A program made the translations under genes and the position numbers. From Nesterenkonia sandarakina (lineage in GTDB: Bacteria; Actinomycetota; Actinomycetes; Actinomycetales; Micrococcaceae), in the NCBI RefSeq assembly GCF_003003175.1, contig NZ_PVTY01000012.1, positions 55,354-119,353 on the forward strand: a stretch of DNA of 64,000 bases, written 5' to 3'. The notes under the pieces were generated by a model. The model saw only the letters and a program-made list of their open reading frames with translations. It searched no databases and was not told the DNA's origin. Each line of letters begins with the position of its first letter. Positions within the stretch are counted from its first letter, which is position 1. Below, piece after piece: positions 55,847-64,000 of this stretch.

Positions 55847-58039
55847 TCAGGCTTCCTTGAGGATCTCCCGGAGCCGCTCGCCGTGCTTCTCGAGCTTGCG
55901 CTCACCGATGCCGGGGACCTTCAGCAGGGCCTCGTCGGAGGTGGGCCTGCGCTCGGCGATGACCTCCAGCGTGGCGTCGGTGAAGATCACGAAGGCCGGG
56001 ACCTCGAGCTCCTTGGCGTAGTCGGACCGCCAGGCGCGCAGCTTCTCGAAGAGCGCCTCGTCGTAGCGGGCGGGGCAGCTCTCACACCGGCGCCGCTTGA
56101 CCTCGGTGCCGTTGGTGAGGATCTTCCCGCAGGTCGAACAGGTGGACGCCTTCTTCTTCCGCGCCGAGGCGTTGGGGCTCAGCCCTCCCCCGGACGGGAT
56201 GATCTTCCGGCCCGGCTCCTCGATGCCCATCTCCTTGCGCAGCGGGCGCAGGAACCGTGACGGGGTGCGTCGGCCGCGGCCGCCGGTGTGCCGTGAGGCC
56301 GCCGAAGACAGGAAGAGGAACTTCCGCGCGCGGGTGATCCCCACGTAGAACAGCCGGCGCTCCTCGTCGACCTCTTTCTGGGTCTTCGCGAAGGTGATCG
56401 GCATCAGGCCTTCGGAGAGTCCGGCGAGGAACACCGCCTCCCATTCCAGACCCTTGGCGGAGTGCAGCGAGGCCAGCGTGACGCCCTCCACGGTGGGGGC
56501 GTGCTGCGCGGCGGAGCGTTCCTCCAGCTCGGTGATGAAGCTGCGCATGGTGAAGTCTTCGCGCTCGGTGGAGAGCTGGTCCGCCAGGGCGACCAGCGCC
56601 GCCATGGACTCCCAGCGTTCGCGGACCGCGCCGGTGGCCTCGGGGGCCTTCGCGGAGTAGCCGTGGGAGGAGAGGATGTCGCGCACGCTCTTGGAGACCG
56701 TGTCTCCGGCGTCGTCGACCAGCGACGAGGTGCGCAGCGCGGCGAGCGCCTCGCGGACCTCGCGGCGGGAGAAGAACCGTTCGGAGCCGCGCAGCTGGTA
56801 GGAGATCCCGGCGGTGGCCAGGCTCTGCTCGAAGGCCTGGGACTGTCCGTTGGTGCGGTAGAGGATCGCCACCTCCGAGAGCGGGACCCCCTGGTCCTGC
56901 AGCGCCTTGATCTCGGAGGCGATCCAGCCGGCCTCGGTGTCGTCATCCGCGTGCTGGATCAGCTTCGGGATCGGTCCGCGCTCGCGCTGGGAGATCAGCT
57001 GCAGCGGCTCGGGCCAGGGCGCCGGGTCGTTGAGCTTCACGGACTCCCGGGTGCGGTCGGCCAGCAGCGAGTTCGCCAGCTTCACCACCTCCGGGGTGGA
57101 GCGGTAGTCCCGGACCAGCTTCACCAGGTTCGCCTCCGGGTGGCGGCGCTTGAAGCCGAGCAGGTAGTCCGGGGTGGCGCCGGTGAAGGAGTAGATGGTC
57201 TGGGCGGCATCGCCGACGACGCAGATCTCGTCGCGTCCGCCGAGCCAGAGGTCGAGCATCCGCTGCTGCAGCGGGGAGACGTCCTGGTACTCGTCGACCA
57301 CGAAGTGGCGGTACTGCTGACGCACCTGGGCGGCCACCCGCTCGTCGTCCTCGAGGATGCCGACGTTGAGCAGCAGCACGTCCTCGAAGTCGATGAGGTG
57401 CTTGTCCAGCTTCACGTCCTCGTAGGACTGGTACAGCTTCGCGAAGGTGCGGTGGTCCACTCCCCCGGGCGCGGGCCGGCCGGCGCCTTCGGCGGTGGCG
57501 ACCTCGAGGTAGGACTCCGGGGTCAGCGTGGAGACCTTCGCCCATTCGATCTCGCTGGCCAGGTCGCGCAGCGCGGCCCGGTCGGTGGTCACATGCAGCC
57601 GGCGTGCGGCCTCGGCGAGCAGCCGGACCTTGTGGTCGAGGATCTGCGGCATGGTCCCGCCGATCGCCACCGGCCAGAAGTACTGCAGCTGGCGCAGCGC
57701 GGCGGCATGGAAGGTGCGAGCCTGGACCCCGGGGGCGCCCAGCGCGCTGAGCCGGGAGCGCATCTCGGCGGCGGCGCGGGCGGTGAAGGTCACGGCGAGC
57801 AGCCGGTGCGGGTCATAGACCCCGGCGCGGACCCCGTAGGCGATCCGGTGCGTGATCGCGCGGGTCTTGCCGGTCCCGGCGCCGGCGAGGATGCACAGCG
57901 GGCCTTTCAGCGTGGAGGCTGCCAGGCGCTGCTCCTCGTCGAGACCGTCGAGGATCGCCTCGGGCGGGGCGGCGGCCAGCTGGGTCGCTGACATGGAGTG
58001 TCCGGTCGAGGAGCTGGAGGTGAAGGCGGGCTGACTCAT
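55847..58039 (-). CDS. uvrD2: UvrD2-type superfamily 1 DNA helicase
   Basis: A 730-residue 3'-5' helicase. Motif I is LAGAGTGKTRAITHRIAYG, motif II VVDEYQDVSPLQQRMLD, motif III GDAAQTIYSFTGATP, motif IV VRDYRSTPEVVKLAN and motif VI RRLFYVGITRARKFLFLSSA. A four-Cys zinc module (CSTCGKIL and CESC) and a C-terminal HRDC domain ending EKHGERLREIL distinguish UvrD2 from UvrD1. Role is in DNA repair; it is essential in mycobacteria. The ATG overlaps the nudC stop by four bases. Confidence 0.93.
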   Translation of the reverse strand: MSQPAFTSSSSTGHSMSATQLAAAPPEAILDGLDEEQRLAASTLKGPLCILAGAGTGKTRAITHRIAYGVRAGVYDPHRLLAVTFTARAAAEMRSRLSALGAPGVQARTFHAAALRQLQYFWPVAIGGTMPQILDHKVRLLAEAARRLHVTTDRAALRDLASEIEWAKVSTLTPESYLEVATAEGAGRPAPGGVDHRTFAKLYQSYEDVKLDKHLIDFEDVLLLNVGILEDDERVAAQVRQQYRHFVVDEYQDVSPLQQRMLDLWLGGRDEICVVGDAAQTIYSFTGATPDYLLGFKRRHPEANLVKLVRDYRSTPEVVKLANSLLADRTRESVKLNDPAPWPEPLQLISQRERGPIPKLIQHADDDTEAGWIASEIKALQDQGVPLSEVAILYRTNGQSQAFEQSLATAGISYQLRGSERFFSRREVREALAALRTSSLVDDAGDTVSKSVRDILSSHGYSAKAPEATGAVRERWESMAALVALADQLSTEREDFTMRSFITELEERSAAQHAPTVEGVTLASLHSAKGLEWEAVFLAGLSEGLMPITFAKTQKEVDEERRLFYVGITRARKFLFLSSAASRHTGGRGRRTPSRFLRPLRKEMGIEEPGRKIIPSGGGLSPNASARKKKASTCSTCGKILTNGTEVKRRRCESCPARYDEALFEKLRAWRSDYAKELEVPAFVIFTDATLEVIAERRPTSDEALLKVPGIGERKLEKHGERLREILKEA

Positions 58040-59121
58040 CGAGGCTGCTGTCCTCGCTGACCGGGCCGATCGTCGGCGGCACCGTTGGCTGCGCCGTCAG
58101 CTGCGCCATTCGCGGCGGAGGCCGGGCGCGGCTTGGCGTCGGAGACCGCGTCGATCATGGAGCCGCGCCAGCGTTCGATCAGCGCCCGGGAGATCGAGGA
58201 GCGGGTGGGCAGGCTGACCTCTCCGGACTCGGCCGCCGCGGCAAGCTCGGCGCGGGTGAACCAGCAGACGTCGCGGATCTCGTCACCGTCGGGCCGGGCC
58301 ATGGAGGGATCCTGGGTCACGGCGAAGTGCCCGAGCATCAGCGAGCGCGGGAACGGCCAGGACTGTGACCCCATATAGCGGATATCTGAGACGACGACGC
58401 CAACCTCCTCCTCGATCTCCCGGGCAAGTGCGGCTTCCACCGACTCCCCGGCCTCGACGAAGCCGGCGAAGGTGGAGTAGCGACTGGTCTCCCAGCGGTA
58501 CGCCGAGCCGAGCAGGAGCCGGTCCTCGGTGTCCAGCACCGCGGTGATCACGGCCGGGTCGGTGCGCGGGAAGGTCTGCGTGCCGCAGCTGGGGCAGGTG
58601 CGGCGCCAGCCGGAGACCTCCACCTCGGTGGCCGTCCCGCAGGAGGCGCAGAACGGGGTGCGGGCATGCCAGGCGGTGATCGCCAGCGCCTGGGTGAGCA
58701 GGGCGGCGTCGAGCGGGGTCAGCTGGGATCCGGCGAAGGCCAGATCCGCCCAGGTGGTGCCGGTGGTCCCGGCGGCGGGCTGCTCATCGGCGGGTTTCGG
58801 GTGCGCGACCGTGACCACATGCACCGGCGCGGCCACGCCGGGCTCCGCGGTGGCGGCAGCATCGGGCAGCTCGGCCGGATCCACGGCGCCGAGCGCCACG
58901 GCACCCTCGGGCAGCGGCCCGGAGGCGGCTTCATAGTCCAGCCGGTTTCCGCTGAGCCGGGCGCGGCGGCCGTAGAGACGCAGCACCCGGGTGCCGGGGG
59001 TGGACCAGATCTCGCGTAGCCACTCGGGGCGCTTGCGGTCGGCGTCGCGGCGGTCGATCCGGGCCCCGTCCTGGGGCAGTACGAGCAGGCCGTCAGCAGG
59101 GTCCCGGAGGTGCGTATGCAT
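58036..59121 (-). CDS. nudC: NAD(+) diphosphatase / mRNA decapping Nudix hydrolase NudC
   Basis: A 361-residue Nudix enzyme that cleaves NAD(H) to NMN(H) and AMP and can remove NAD caps from RNA. Zinc ribbon cysteines are CASCGTATEV and CPSCGTQTFP; the Nudix box is GFVEAGESVEAALAREIEEE followed by VGV; the NudC specificity motif is SQSWPFPRSLM. I start at the ATG at 59121 (MHTHLRDPADG), with GGAGG close upstream; a 13-residue extension is possible. uvrD2 follows with a four-base overlap, leaving no room for the mycoredoxin gene often found between them. Confidence 0.93.
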   Translation of the reverse strand: MHTHLRDPADGLLVLPQDGARIDRRDADRKRPEWLREIWSTPGTRVLRLYGRRARLSGNRLDYEAASGPLPEGAVALGAVDPAELPDAAATAEPGVAAPVHVVTVAHPKPADEQPAAGTTGTTWADLAFAGSQLTPLDAALLTQALAITAWHARTPFCASCGTATEVEVSGWRRTCPSCGTQTFPRTDPAVITAVLDTEDRLLLGSAYRWETSRYSTFAGFVEAGESVEAALAREIEEEVGVVVSDIRYMGSQSWPFPRSLMLGHFAVTQDPSMARPDGDEIRDVCWFTRAELAAAAESGEVSLPTRSSISRALIERWRGSMIDAVSDAKPRPASAANGAADGAANGAADDRPGQRGQQPR

Positions 59122-59301
59122 ACCCTCCACCGTACCGGGCTCGCAGACCCTCGGGAGCACCCGCAGAACCGATGTGGAGAGTGAGCATCACCGCATCGGT
59201 GGCGCGCCTGGGATCCGAATCTGATGCCAATCCCGGGTGAATTCAGCAATTCCGCGTGGCCCGGCACCGGGTAAGGGCTCTGACCCCATACGCTTGTCCT
59301 C

Positions 59302-61002
59302 GTGCGATGGACATCGATGGAACTTGCGGCCCTGGCGACCGCGGCAGTGCCGGGGCTTTCCCCCACCGGCGTGGCTGCGGCCGCTGATGACGCCCGCGAC
59401 TTCACGTCCGCCGTCGTCATCGACTCCGAAGGCCACCGCTGGAGGATCAGGTCTCCCCAGCACCAGGAAGCAGCCATGCGCCTGGAGACCGAGCTGCAGG
59501 TGCTGCGCGGCTTCTCCACCGGCATCCGCGCCGAGCTGCCCTTCCGGGTCCCCTCCGTCGCCGGCGCCGTGCGCCGCGGCGAGATGCGCACCTTCGTCTA
59601 CAACCACCTGCCCGGCACCTCGCTGGAGCTCAGCGAGCTCGCCCAGCAGTCCCCCACGGTCATCGAAGACATCGGGCGCACCATCGCGGCGATCCACGAC
59701 CTTGACGAGGCCGTGGTGGACAACGCCGACCTGCCTCGATATTCCGCGGAGCGGTACCGCCAGCGCCGGCTCAACGAGCTCGACCAGGCTGCCACCACCG
59801 GGGAGATCCCGGCCCTGCTGCTGCGCCGCTGGGAACACGCCATGGAGGACCGCGACCTCTGGCGCTTCACGCCTGCGGTCACGCACGGGGATCTGCATGA
59901 GGATTCGCTGCTGATCGAGGGCGAGCGCGTCATGGCGGTCACCGGCTGGACCGATCTGCACAGCGGAGACCCGGCGGATGACTTCGCCTGGCTCACCGCC
60001 GCCGGTGACGCCGAGTTCACCGAGAAGGTCCTCGCGGCCTACCGCCGGCACCGCACCGGCGCGGTCGACGAGCACCTGATGCGCCGTGCCGCGCTGACCG
60101 CCGAATTCGCTCTGGCTCAGTGGCTGGTCCGTGGGCACGCCAGCGAGAACCCGGAGATGATCGCGGAGGCGAAGGGTCTCCTGGAGCAGCTCAAGACAGA
60201 CATCGAGACCTACGGCGGGCAGCCGATCGCACTGACTCCGGCCGAGGGCGACGAGCCTGTCGCGCCCGCCGAGGTCCAGGATTCCCGTCCGGTGGCCCGG
60301 GCCGGCGCCGCGGCGACAGTGGCTGACACCGGCGAGTGGGCGGAGTCCGGCGAGGACGACGACGAGCCCGCCGTGATCACCGATGCGGCAGCTGCGGGGA
60401 TCAGCAACCACGAGGACGTCTCCGACTATCCCGGCGCCACCTATCCCGGTGCCACCGAGGATCCACACGCCACCGGCAAGGTTCCGGCGTTCGGACCGCG
60501 CCCGCTGCCCGGCGACGAGCCCACCGGTGCGATCCCGGTGATCACCGATGAGACACCTGTCCCGGAGCGGCTTCCGGAGCAGATCTTCGAGGAAGAGGAC
60601 GAGGGCGATCTCCCGATCCACCCGGATGCCGCCTCGGAACGTCGCGCGAAGGAGAAGCACTTCTTCCCCAGCGTCGGCTCGGCCAGCTCGGCCGCTTCCA
60701 CTGGTTCTGCCTCCTCGGCCCAGTCGGCACGCTCAGCCCAGTCGGCACACTCAGCCCAGTCAGCCCAGTCAGCGTCTTCGGCGCAGCCGGAAGCGCCGGT
60801 GGTTGATGACTATCCGGAGCCCGTGGACGCGCCAGCCTCGACCGAGTCTCCTGCTTCGGTGGACACCCCTGGTTCAGCAGATTCCCCGGACTCGGCGGAA
60901 TCCCAGGAGTCTGCCGACTCGACCCCCTCCGCGGAGACGGACGAGAGCGGCGACGAGTCGATCTATCAGCGGCACCCGGGCCTGCGCCCGCCGACCGCCT
61001 GA
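59302..61002 (+). CDS. Aminoglycoside phosphotransferase (APH)-family protein with low-complexity tail
   Basis: A 566-residue protein. The first 300 residues have the APH kinase fold, with catalytic VTHGDLHEDSLLIE (HGD) and GWTDLHSGDPADDFAWLTA in place of the usual metal-binding DxD. The APH domain resembles macrolide 2'-phosphotransferases. From about residue 310 it is acidic and disordered, with two YPGAT units and then a Ser/Ala/Gln repeat (60700-60790) plus Pro/Glu/Ser tail. GTG 59302 or ATG 59317 can start it. The tail is unusual for the family. Substrate is unknown; an antibiotic-modifying role is not implied by context. Confidence 0.8.
   Translation: MRWTSMELAALATAAVPGLSPTGVAAAADDARDFTSAVVIDSEGHRWRIRSPQHQEAAMRLETELQVLRGFSTGIRAELPFRVPSVAGAVRRGEMRTFVYNHLPGTSLELSELAQQSPTVIEDIGRTIAAIHDLDEAVVDNADLPRYSAERYRQRRLNELDQAATTGEIPALLLRRWEHAMEDRDLWRFTPAVTHGDLHEDSLLIEGERVMAVTGWTDLHSGDPADDFAWLTAAGDAEFTEKVLAAYRRHRTGAVDEHLMRRAALTAEFALAQWLVRGHASENPEMIAEAKGLLEQLKTDIETYGGQPIALTPAEGDEPVAPAEVQDSRPVARAGAAATVADTGEWAESGEDDDEPAVITDAAAAGISNHEDVSDYPGATYPGATEDPHATGKVPAFGPRPLPGDEPTGAIPVITDETPVPERLPEQIFEEEDEGDLPIHPDAASERRAKEKHFFPSVGSASSAASTGSASSAQSARSAQSAHSAQSAQSASSAQPEAPVVDDYPEPVDAPASTESPASVDTPGSADSPDSAESQESADSTPSAETDESGDESIYQRHPGLRPPTA
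60700..60790 (+). repeat. Ser/Ala/Gln coding repeat in the APH-like tail
   Basis: A degenerate nine-base tandem repeat, roughly (tca gcc cag), encodes SAQSARSAQSAHSAQSAQSA within the disordered C-terminal tail. The unit length keeps the reading frame. The DNA repeat could expand or contract by slippage. Confidence 0.7.
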
Positions 61003-61221
61003 ATCTCCTGGTCCGGCCTCCTCACCGCCGAGGAGCCGCATGCCCAGGCCGCCTCCATCAGGGCCCTCAACGTCGAGGTGCTGCGCAGGTGCGGGAATGA
61101 TCCCCGCCGTCGCGCAGTTGTCGGGTGAGTGTCTTCTCCCGGCTTCCCGGAATTGGCAGGCTTCACCCGCGCTCTGACAGGTGCACCCTTCCCTTGACCG
61201 GCTGCAGCACAGGATGACGAT

Positions 61222-62469
61222 ATGACCACGGCGGAACAGACCTCAGCGAACGCGTCCACCCCGGGCGCAGCCCCCTCGGGACCCAAGTACACCCGCAGAC
61301 AGGTGGCGCTGGCCATCGTCGCGCTGTCCATCGGCGGGTTCGCCGTCGGTGTCACCGAGTTCGCGATCATGGGGCTCCAGCTCGAGGCCGTGGCCGATCT
61401 CGGCATCACCATCCCGCAGGCGGGCATGCTGATCAGCGCCTACGCAATCGGCGTGGTGGTCGGAGCGCCGGTGCTCTCAATTCTGGGCGCCAAGCGGGAG
61501 CGCAAGTCCTATGCTCTGCTTCTGCTGGGCGTCTTCGTCCTCGGGCACGTGCTGAGCTTCTTCGCGCCGAACTACGAGACCATGCTGATCGCCCGGTTCC
61601 TCTCCGGGCTCCCCCACGGCGCCTACTTCGCCGTGGCGGCGCTGATGGCGGCCGAGATGGCGGGCCCGGCCAAGCGCAGCCGCGCGATCGCCGTCGTCCT
61701 GGGTGGTCTGGCGATCTCGAACGTGCTGGGCGTGCCGGTCGTGACCGCGCTGGGCCAGCAGTTCGGCTGGCGCTGGATGTTCATCTCGGTGATCGTGCTC
61801 GCGCTGATCACGATGGCCGCCGTGGCCCGGTACGCGCCCCGGCAGATGCCCCCGGCCAAGGCCACGATGCGGTCTGAGATCAAGGGGCTGAAGAACAAGC
61901 GGCTCTGGGTGGGCATCATGCTCGCCGTGGTCGGTTTCTCCGGCATGTTCGCGCTGTATTCCTATATCGCCCCGGTCAGCACCGAGGTCACCGGCTTCCC
62001 GGAGAGTGCGCTGCCCTGGGTGGTCGGGCTCTTCGGCGCCGGCATGGTGGTCGGCAACTTTGTCGGCGGCTGGGCGGCGGACAAGTCGGTGCTGGGCACC
62101 GTAGTGGTCGCCATGGCACTCGTCGCGGTGTTCATGGTGCTCTTCGCGTCCACGGCACACATCCCGGCGCTGATGCTGATCTTCCTCTTCCTGGTCGGCG
62201 TCTCGGCCAGCGCGCTGGGCCCGTCGATGCAGACCCACCTGATCGACACCGCTCCGGACGCGCCGCAGCTGGCGGCCTCGCTGCACCACTCCGCGTTCAA
62301 CGCCGCCAACGCCCTGGGCGCCCTGGTGGGCGGCCAGGTGATCGCCGCCGAGATGGGCCTGCGCGCCCCGAGCTACGTCGGCGCCGGCGCGGCTGTGCTC
62401 GGTGTGGGCGTGGCGCTCTACGCGATCCACCTGACCCGAAAGATGAAGGCCCCGCGCACCGCGATCTGA
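61222..62469 (+). CDS. MFS transporter, DHA1 (AraJ-like) drug/sugar exporter
   Basis: A 415-residue major facilitator with 12 predicted helices. It has the DHA1/AraJ pattern GGFAVGVTEFAIMGLQLEAV, motif A-like GAKRERKSYALLLLG, ARFLSGLPHGAYFAVAALM and the central loop before MRSEIKGLKNKRLW. The N-terminus is about 25 polar residues. Substrate cannot be told; relatives export sugars, purines or chloramphenicol. The 219-base gap after the APH-like gene contains no recognisable gene. A TenA-like gene follows 49 bases later. Confidence 0.88.
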   Translation: MTTAEQTSANASTPGAAPSGPKYTRRQVALAIVALSIGGFAVGVTEFAIMGLQLEAVADLGITIPQAGMLISAYAIGVVVGAPVLSILGAKRERKSYALLLLGVFVLGHVLSFFAPNYETMLIARFLSGLPHGAYFAVAALMAAEMAGPAKRSRAIAVVLGGLAISNVLGVPVVTALGQQFGWRWMFISVIVLALITMAAVARYAPRQMPPAKATMRSEIKGLKNKRLWVGIMLAVVGFSGMFALYSYIAPVSTEVTGFPESALPWVVGLFGAGMVVGNFVGGWAADKSVLGTVVVAMALVAVFMVLFASTAHIPALMLIFLFLVGVSASALGPSMQTHLIDTAPDAPQLAASLHHSAFNAANALGALVGGQVIAAEMGLRAPSYVGAGAAVLGVGVALYAIHLTRKMKAPRTAI

Positions 62470-62518
62470 TCGCTTCACGCTGCTGCAGGGCGCTGTCCCG
62501 GGTCAGTAAGGTATTGGC

Positions 62519-63217
62519 ATGAGCTCCCCCACCACGTTCTCCACCACCGCCGACGTCGCCGCGGACAGCTTCGCAGGACAGCTGCGGCTGGCTACGGCCG
62601 AAGAGTGGGATGCCTCGGTGCATCACCAATTCGTTGACGAGCTGTTTGCGGGGACGCTCAGCGATGAGGTGCTGGCCCGCTACTTGATGCAGGACTATCA
62701 GTTCTTCGATGCCTTCGTGGCGATGCTGGGCGCCTGCGTGGCCACCACCGATTCCAAGCCAGCTCGGCTGCGCTTCGCCGCGCAGCTCGGCATGCTCGCC
62801 GCCGATGAGGACGGGTACTTCCAGCAGAGCTTTGCCGAGCTCGGCGTGCCCGCTTCGGATGTGGCCGACCCGGAGCTTGCCGCTCCCACGGCAGAGTTCA
62901 TCGGGCAGATGTGGGAGGTGGCGGGGTCCAGGGACTACGCGGACCTGCTGGTGGTGCTGGTGATCGCGGAGTGGCTGTACCTGGACTGGGGCCAGCGCGA
63001 CCTGCCCCTGCCCGAGGCGGCGAAACACCGGGGCTGGATCGACCTGCACCGCGGCGAGGACTTCCGGGCATGGACCCAGTTCCTGATCGATGAGCTCAAC
63101 CGGGTGGCTCCGCCGCTGAAGTCCGACGACGGCGCGAGGTTGTCCGCACGGTGGAAGCGGGTTGTCGCGAACGAACGGGCTTTCTTTGATGCGGCGTACG
63201 AAGTAGTCATACTTTGA
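62519..63217 (+). CDS. TenA-family (thiaminase II-like) protein
   Basis: A 232-residue all-helical TenA/heme-oxygenase-fold protein: HHQFVDELFAGTLSDEVLAR, YLMQDYQFFDAFVAMLG and VLVIAEWLYLDWGQR. The catalytic Cys of classical TenA in the third block is replaced (IAEWLYLDWG), placing it with the TenA_E subgroup, which uses Glu and salvages thiamin breakdown products. ATG 62519 has AAGG upstream. It may form an operon with the MFS transporter, possibly importing or exporting a related metabolite (inference). Confidence 0.82.
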   Translation: MSSPTTFSTTADVAADSFAGQLRLATAEEWDASVHHQFVDELFAGTLSDEVLARYLMQDYQFFDAFVAMLGACVATTDSKPARLRFAAQLGMLAADEDGYFQQSFAELGVPASDVADPELAAPTAEFIGQMWEVAGSRDYADLLVVLVIAEWLYLDWGQRDLPLPEAAKHRGWIDLHRGEDFRAWTQFLIDELNRVAPPLKSDDGARLSARWKRVVANERAFFDAAYEVVIL

Positions 63218-63261
63218 CTAAGAGTGCCGGGCCCGCTCTGCCCACGACCAGCCACTTGTCG

Positions 63262-63681
63262 TCAGGCGCGGAAGCCCTCCTTCTCGGCCTTCTTCAGAAG
63301 TGATGACAGGACCTTACCCTGGGATTCCGTCACATAGTTCTTGGTGACCATGGCACGCAGTACGCCGGTTTCTTTCTCGGACAGCGCGAAGTTCTGACCG
63401 GTGAACTCTTTAAGTGCAGGCCAAGTCTTCGGATCAACCTTGAAAAGGTCGAAGTAACCCAGCAACTTCGACTCTTCGACCCGCTCCTCCTTGGCCGCCG
63501 CAATCTCTACCGCGCGTTCCGCATCTGAGACGACCACGTCCTCTGCGGTTTCAAAGTACTCAAGAGGAGTATCGCGGAAGCTCGTCCAGCAGAGGTCCTG
63601 CTTGGCCCACTGCGTGACGTTTTCCTGAGGCCTGTCGGCGCGCGTGAGATGCTCGTGAGTATTCGAAGGGTTGGGAGCCAC
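63262..63681 (-). pseudogene. C-terminal fragment of a lower-G+C gene, AIPR-like
   Basis: About 130 sense codons ending EGFRA, reading SNTHEHLTRADRPQENVTQW, then AKQDLCWTSFRDTP and a helical KVDPKTWPALKEFTGQ segment. The frame runs into the IS21-type end at about 63690, so the 5' part of the gene is missing. Codon use and G+C differ from neighbouring genes, indicating transfer. The VTQWAKQDLCW stretch resembles the end of AIPR abortive-infection proteins, but I recall this only loosely and cannot confirm it. A defence-gene origin is therefore tentative. Confidence 0.5.
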
Positions 63682-64000
63682 CCAATATTGCCTTTCGGAG
63701 CCACCAGTATTGCCGTTGAGAGCCAGTGACCGCCCGTGTGGGAGCCACTGGCCCTCAACGTCGTTTCTAGAGACCGTTCATGGCGGTGTGTTCGCGCATG
63801 TTGTAGCTGCCGGTCTCGACCCAGATGGTGTTGTGCACGATGCGGTCCATGATCGCATCAGCATGGACTCCAGAGCCGAGCCGCTGGTGCCAGTCCTTCT
63901 GAGCGTACTGGGTGCAGAACACCGTCGAGGTGTTGCCGTAGCGGCGCTCCAAGAGCTCCAGCAACATGCTGCGCACCCTCTCGTCCGGGTGATCCAGGAG
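63673..64000 (-). mobile_element. End of an IS21-family insertion sequence
   Basis: The motif GGAGCCAC recurs three times at 63674-63681, 63697-63704 and 63741-63748, two of them preceded by an extra G. Repeated terminal sequences are typical of IS21-family ends. An inverted repeat, CGTTGAGAGCCAGTG (63714-63728) and CACTGGCCCTCAACG (63746-63760, one mismatch), lies next to the istB stop and could end its transcript. The element continues to the right beyond the window, so its other end and target duplication cannot be seen. Confidence 0.8.
63767..64000 (-). CDS. istB: IS21-family transposition helper IstB (partial, 3' end)
   Basis: The last 77 codons of an IstB-like AAA+ ATPase, which loads the IstA transposase. 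Visible are LLDHPDERVRSMLLELLERR, the sensor-like YGNTSTVFCTQYAQKDWHQR, and LGSGVHADAIMDRIVHNTIW, the classical IstB end (ADAIxDRLVHN). The 5' portion with Walker A and B lies outside the window. The stop is at 63767. Confidence 0.9.
   Translation of the reverse strand, partial: LLDHPDERVRSMLLELLERRYGNTSTVFCTQYAQKDWHQRLGSGVHADAIMDRIVHNTIWVETGSYNMREHTAMNGL

Noticed and set aside
60700..60790. Short direct repeats considered as a CRISPR or minisatellite outside genes
   Set aside because: Nine-base units keep the reading frame and encode a Ser/Ala/Gln tail of the APH-like protein.
62470..62518. Possible TPP riboswitch before the TenA-like gene
   Set aside because: Only 49 bases separate it from the MFS gene, too short for a TPP aptamer, and no CTGAGA-type core is seen.

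Overview
The window is high-G+C, densely packed actinobacterial chromosome. Gene order points to the Micrococcaceae (Nesterenkonia/Arthrobacter-like): the conserved blocks mtrA-mtrB-lpqB-comF-hpf-secA, mnmA with a MetE-like gene and a nearby cysteine desulfurase, pspA, pdxS-pdxT, and the block UPF0182 / PDZ-Lon-like protease / DUF2342 / cyclodehydratase-like protein / uvrD2 / nudC. The genus is an inference from synteny and composition; there is no rRNA gene to settle it.

Layout. 0-1.5 kb: LysM protein and an Rv3235-like protein, converging on secA. 1.5-10.5 kb (minus strand): mtrA, mtrB, lpqB, comF-like, hpf, secA, covering envelope-stress signalling, ribosome hibernation and protein export. 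10.7-16.2 kb (plus): a divergent, overlapping set of a multi-TM protein, DUF4129, DUF4350, MoxR ATPase and DUF58. 16.4-25 kb: tRNA thiolation and related genes (mnmA, chorismate mutase, a cysteine-free MetE-like protein, a VOC protein, a cysteine desulfurase), a J-domain protein, trmL, a sigma/anti-sigma fusion protein and rraA. 25-31.9 kb: PIG-L deacetylase, HtrA-type protease with a long Gly/Gln/Tyr-rich N-terminus, a coiled-coil membrane protein, PspA and PLP synthase (pdxS-pdxT). 31.9-34.5 kb: two tandem paralogous LRV/TM/Cys-rich proteins. 34.5-43.7 kb: accessory-looking genes: DUF1801, BASS/arsenic-type transporter, a frameshifted membrane protein, a PAS-GGDEF-EAL protein followed by a processive glycosyltransferase and a small membrane protein, a frameshifted CPA1 antiporter, DUF6325 and a small secreted protein.

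43.9-47.93 kb is a mosaic island next to an initiator tRNA (tRNA-fMet). Two related integrase C-terminal stubs in the same orientation flank a PepSY / histidine kinase / response regulator cassette. A 16-bp copy of the tRNA-fMet T-arm region lies immediately after the second stub, marking it as an old attachment site. A second small segment carries a two-gene operon of unknown small proteins with its own terminator.

48-61 kb returns to conserved core synteny (minus strand, with a plus-strand M48-type metallopeptidase) and then an APH-like kinase-fold protein with a repetitive Ser/Ala/Gln tail. 61.2-63.2 kb holds an MFS exporter and a TenA-like protein. The right edge (63.2-64 kb) holds a lower-G+C gene fragment cut by the end of an IS21-family element, whose istB gene runs off the window.

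The most interesting items are the one-polypeptide sigma/anti-sigma fusion, the tandem tRNA-fMet island with its micro-operon, the J-domain protein with a degenerate NERD-like region, the c-di-GMP/glycosyltransferase cluster, and the long perfect inverted repeat in front of pdxS.
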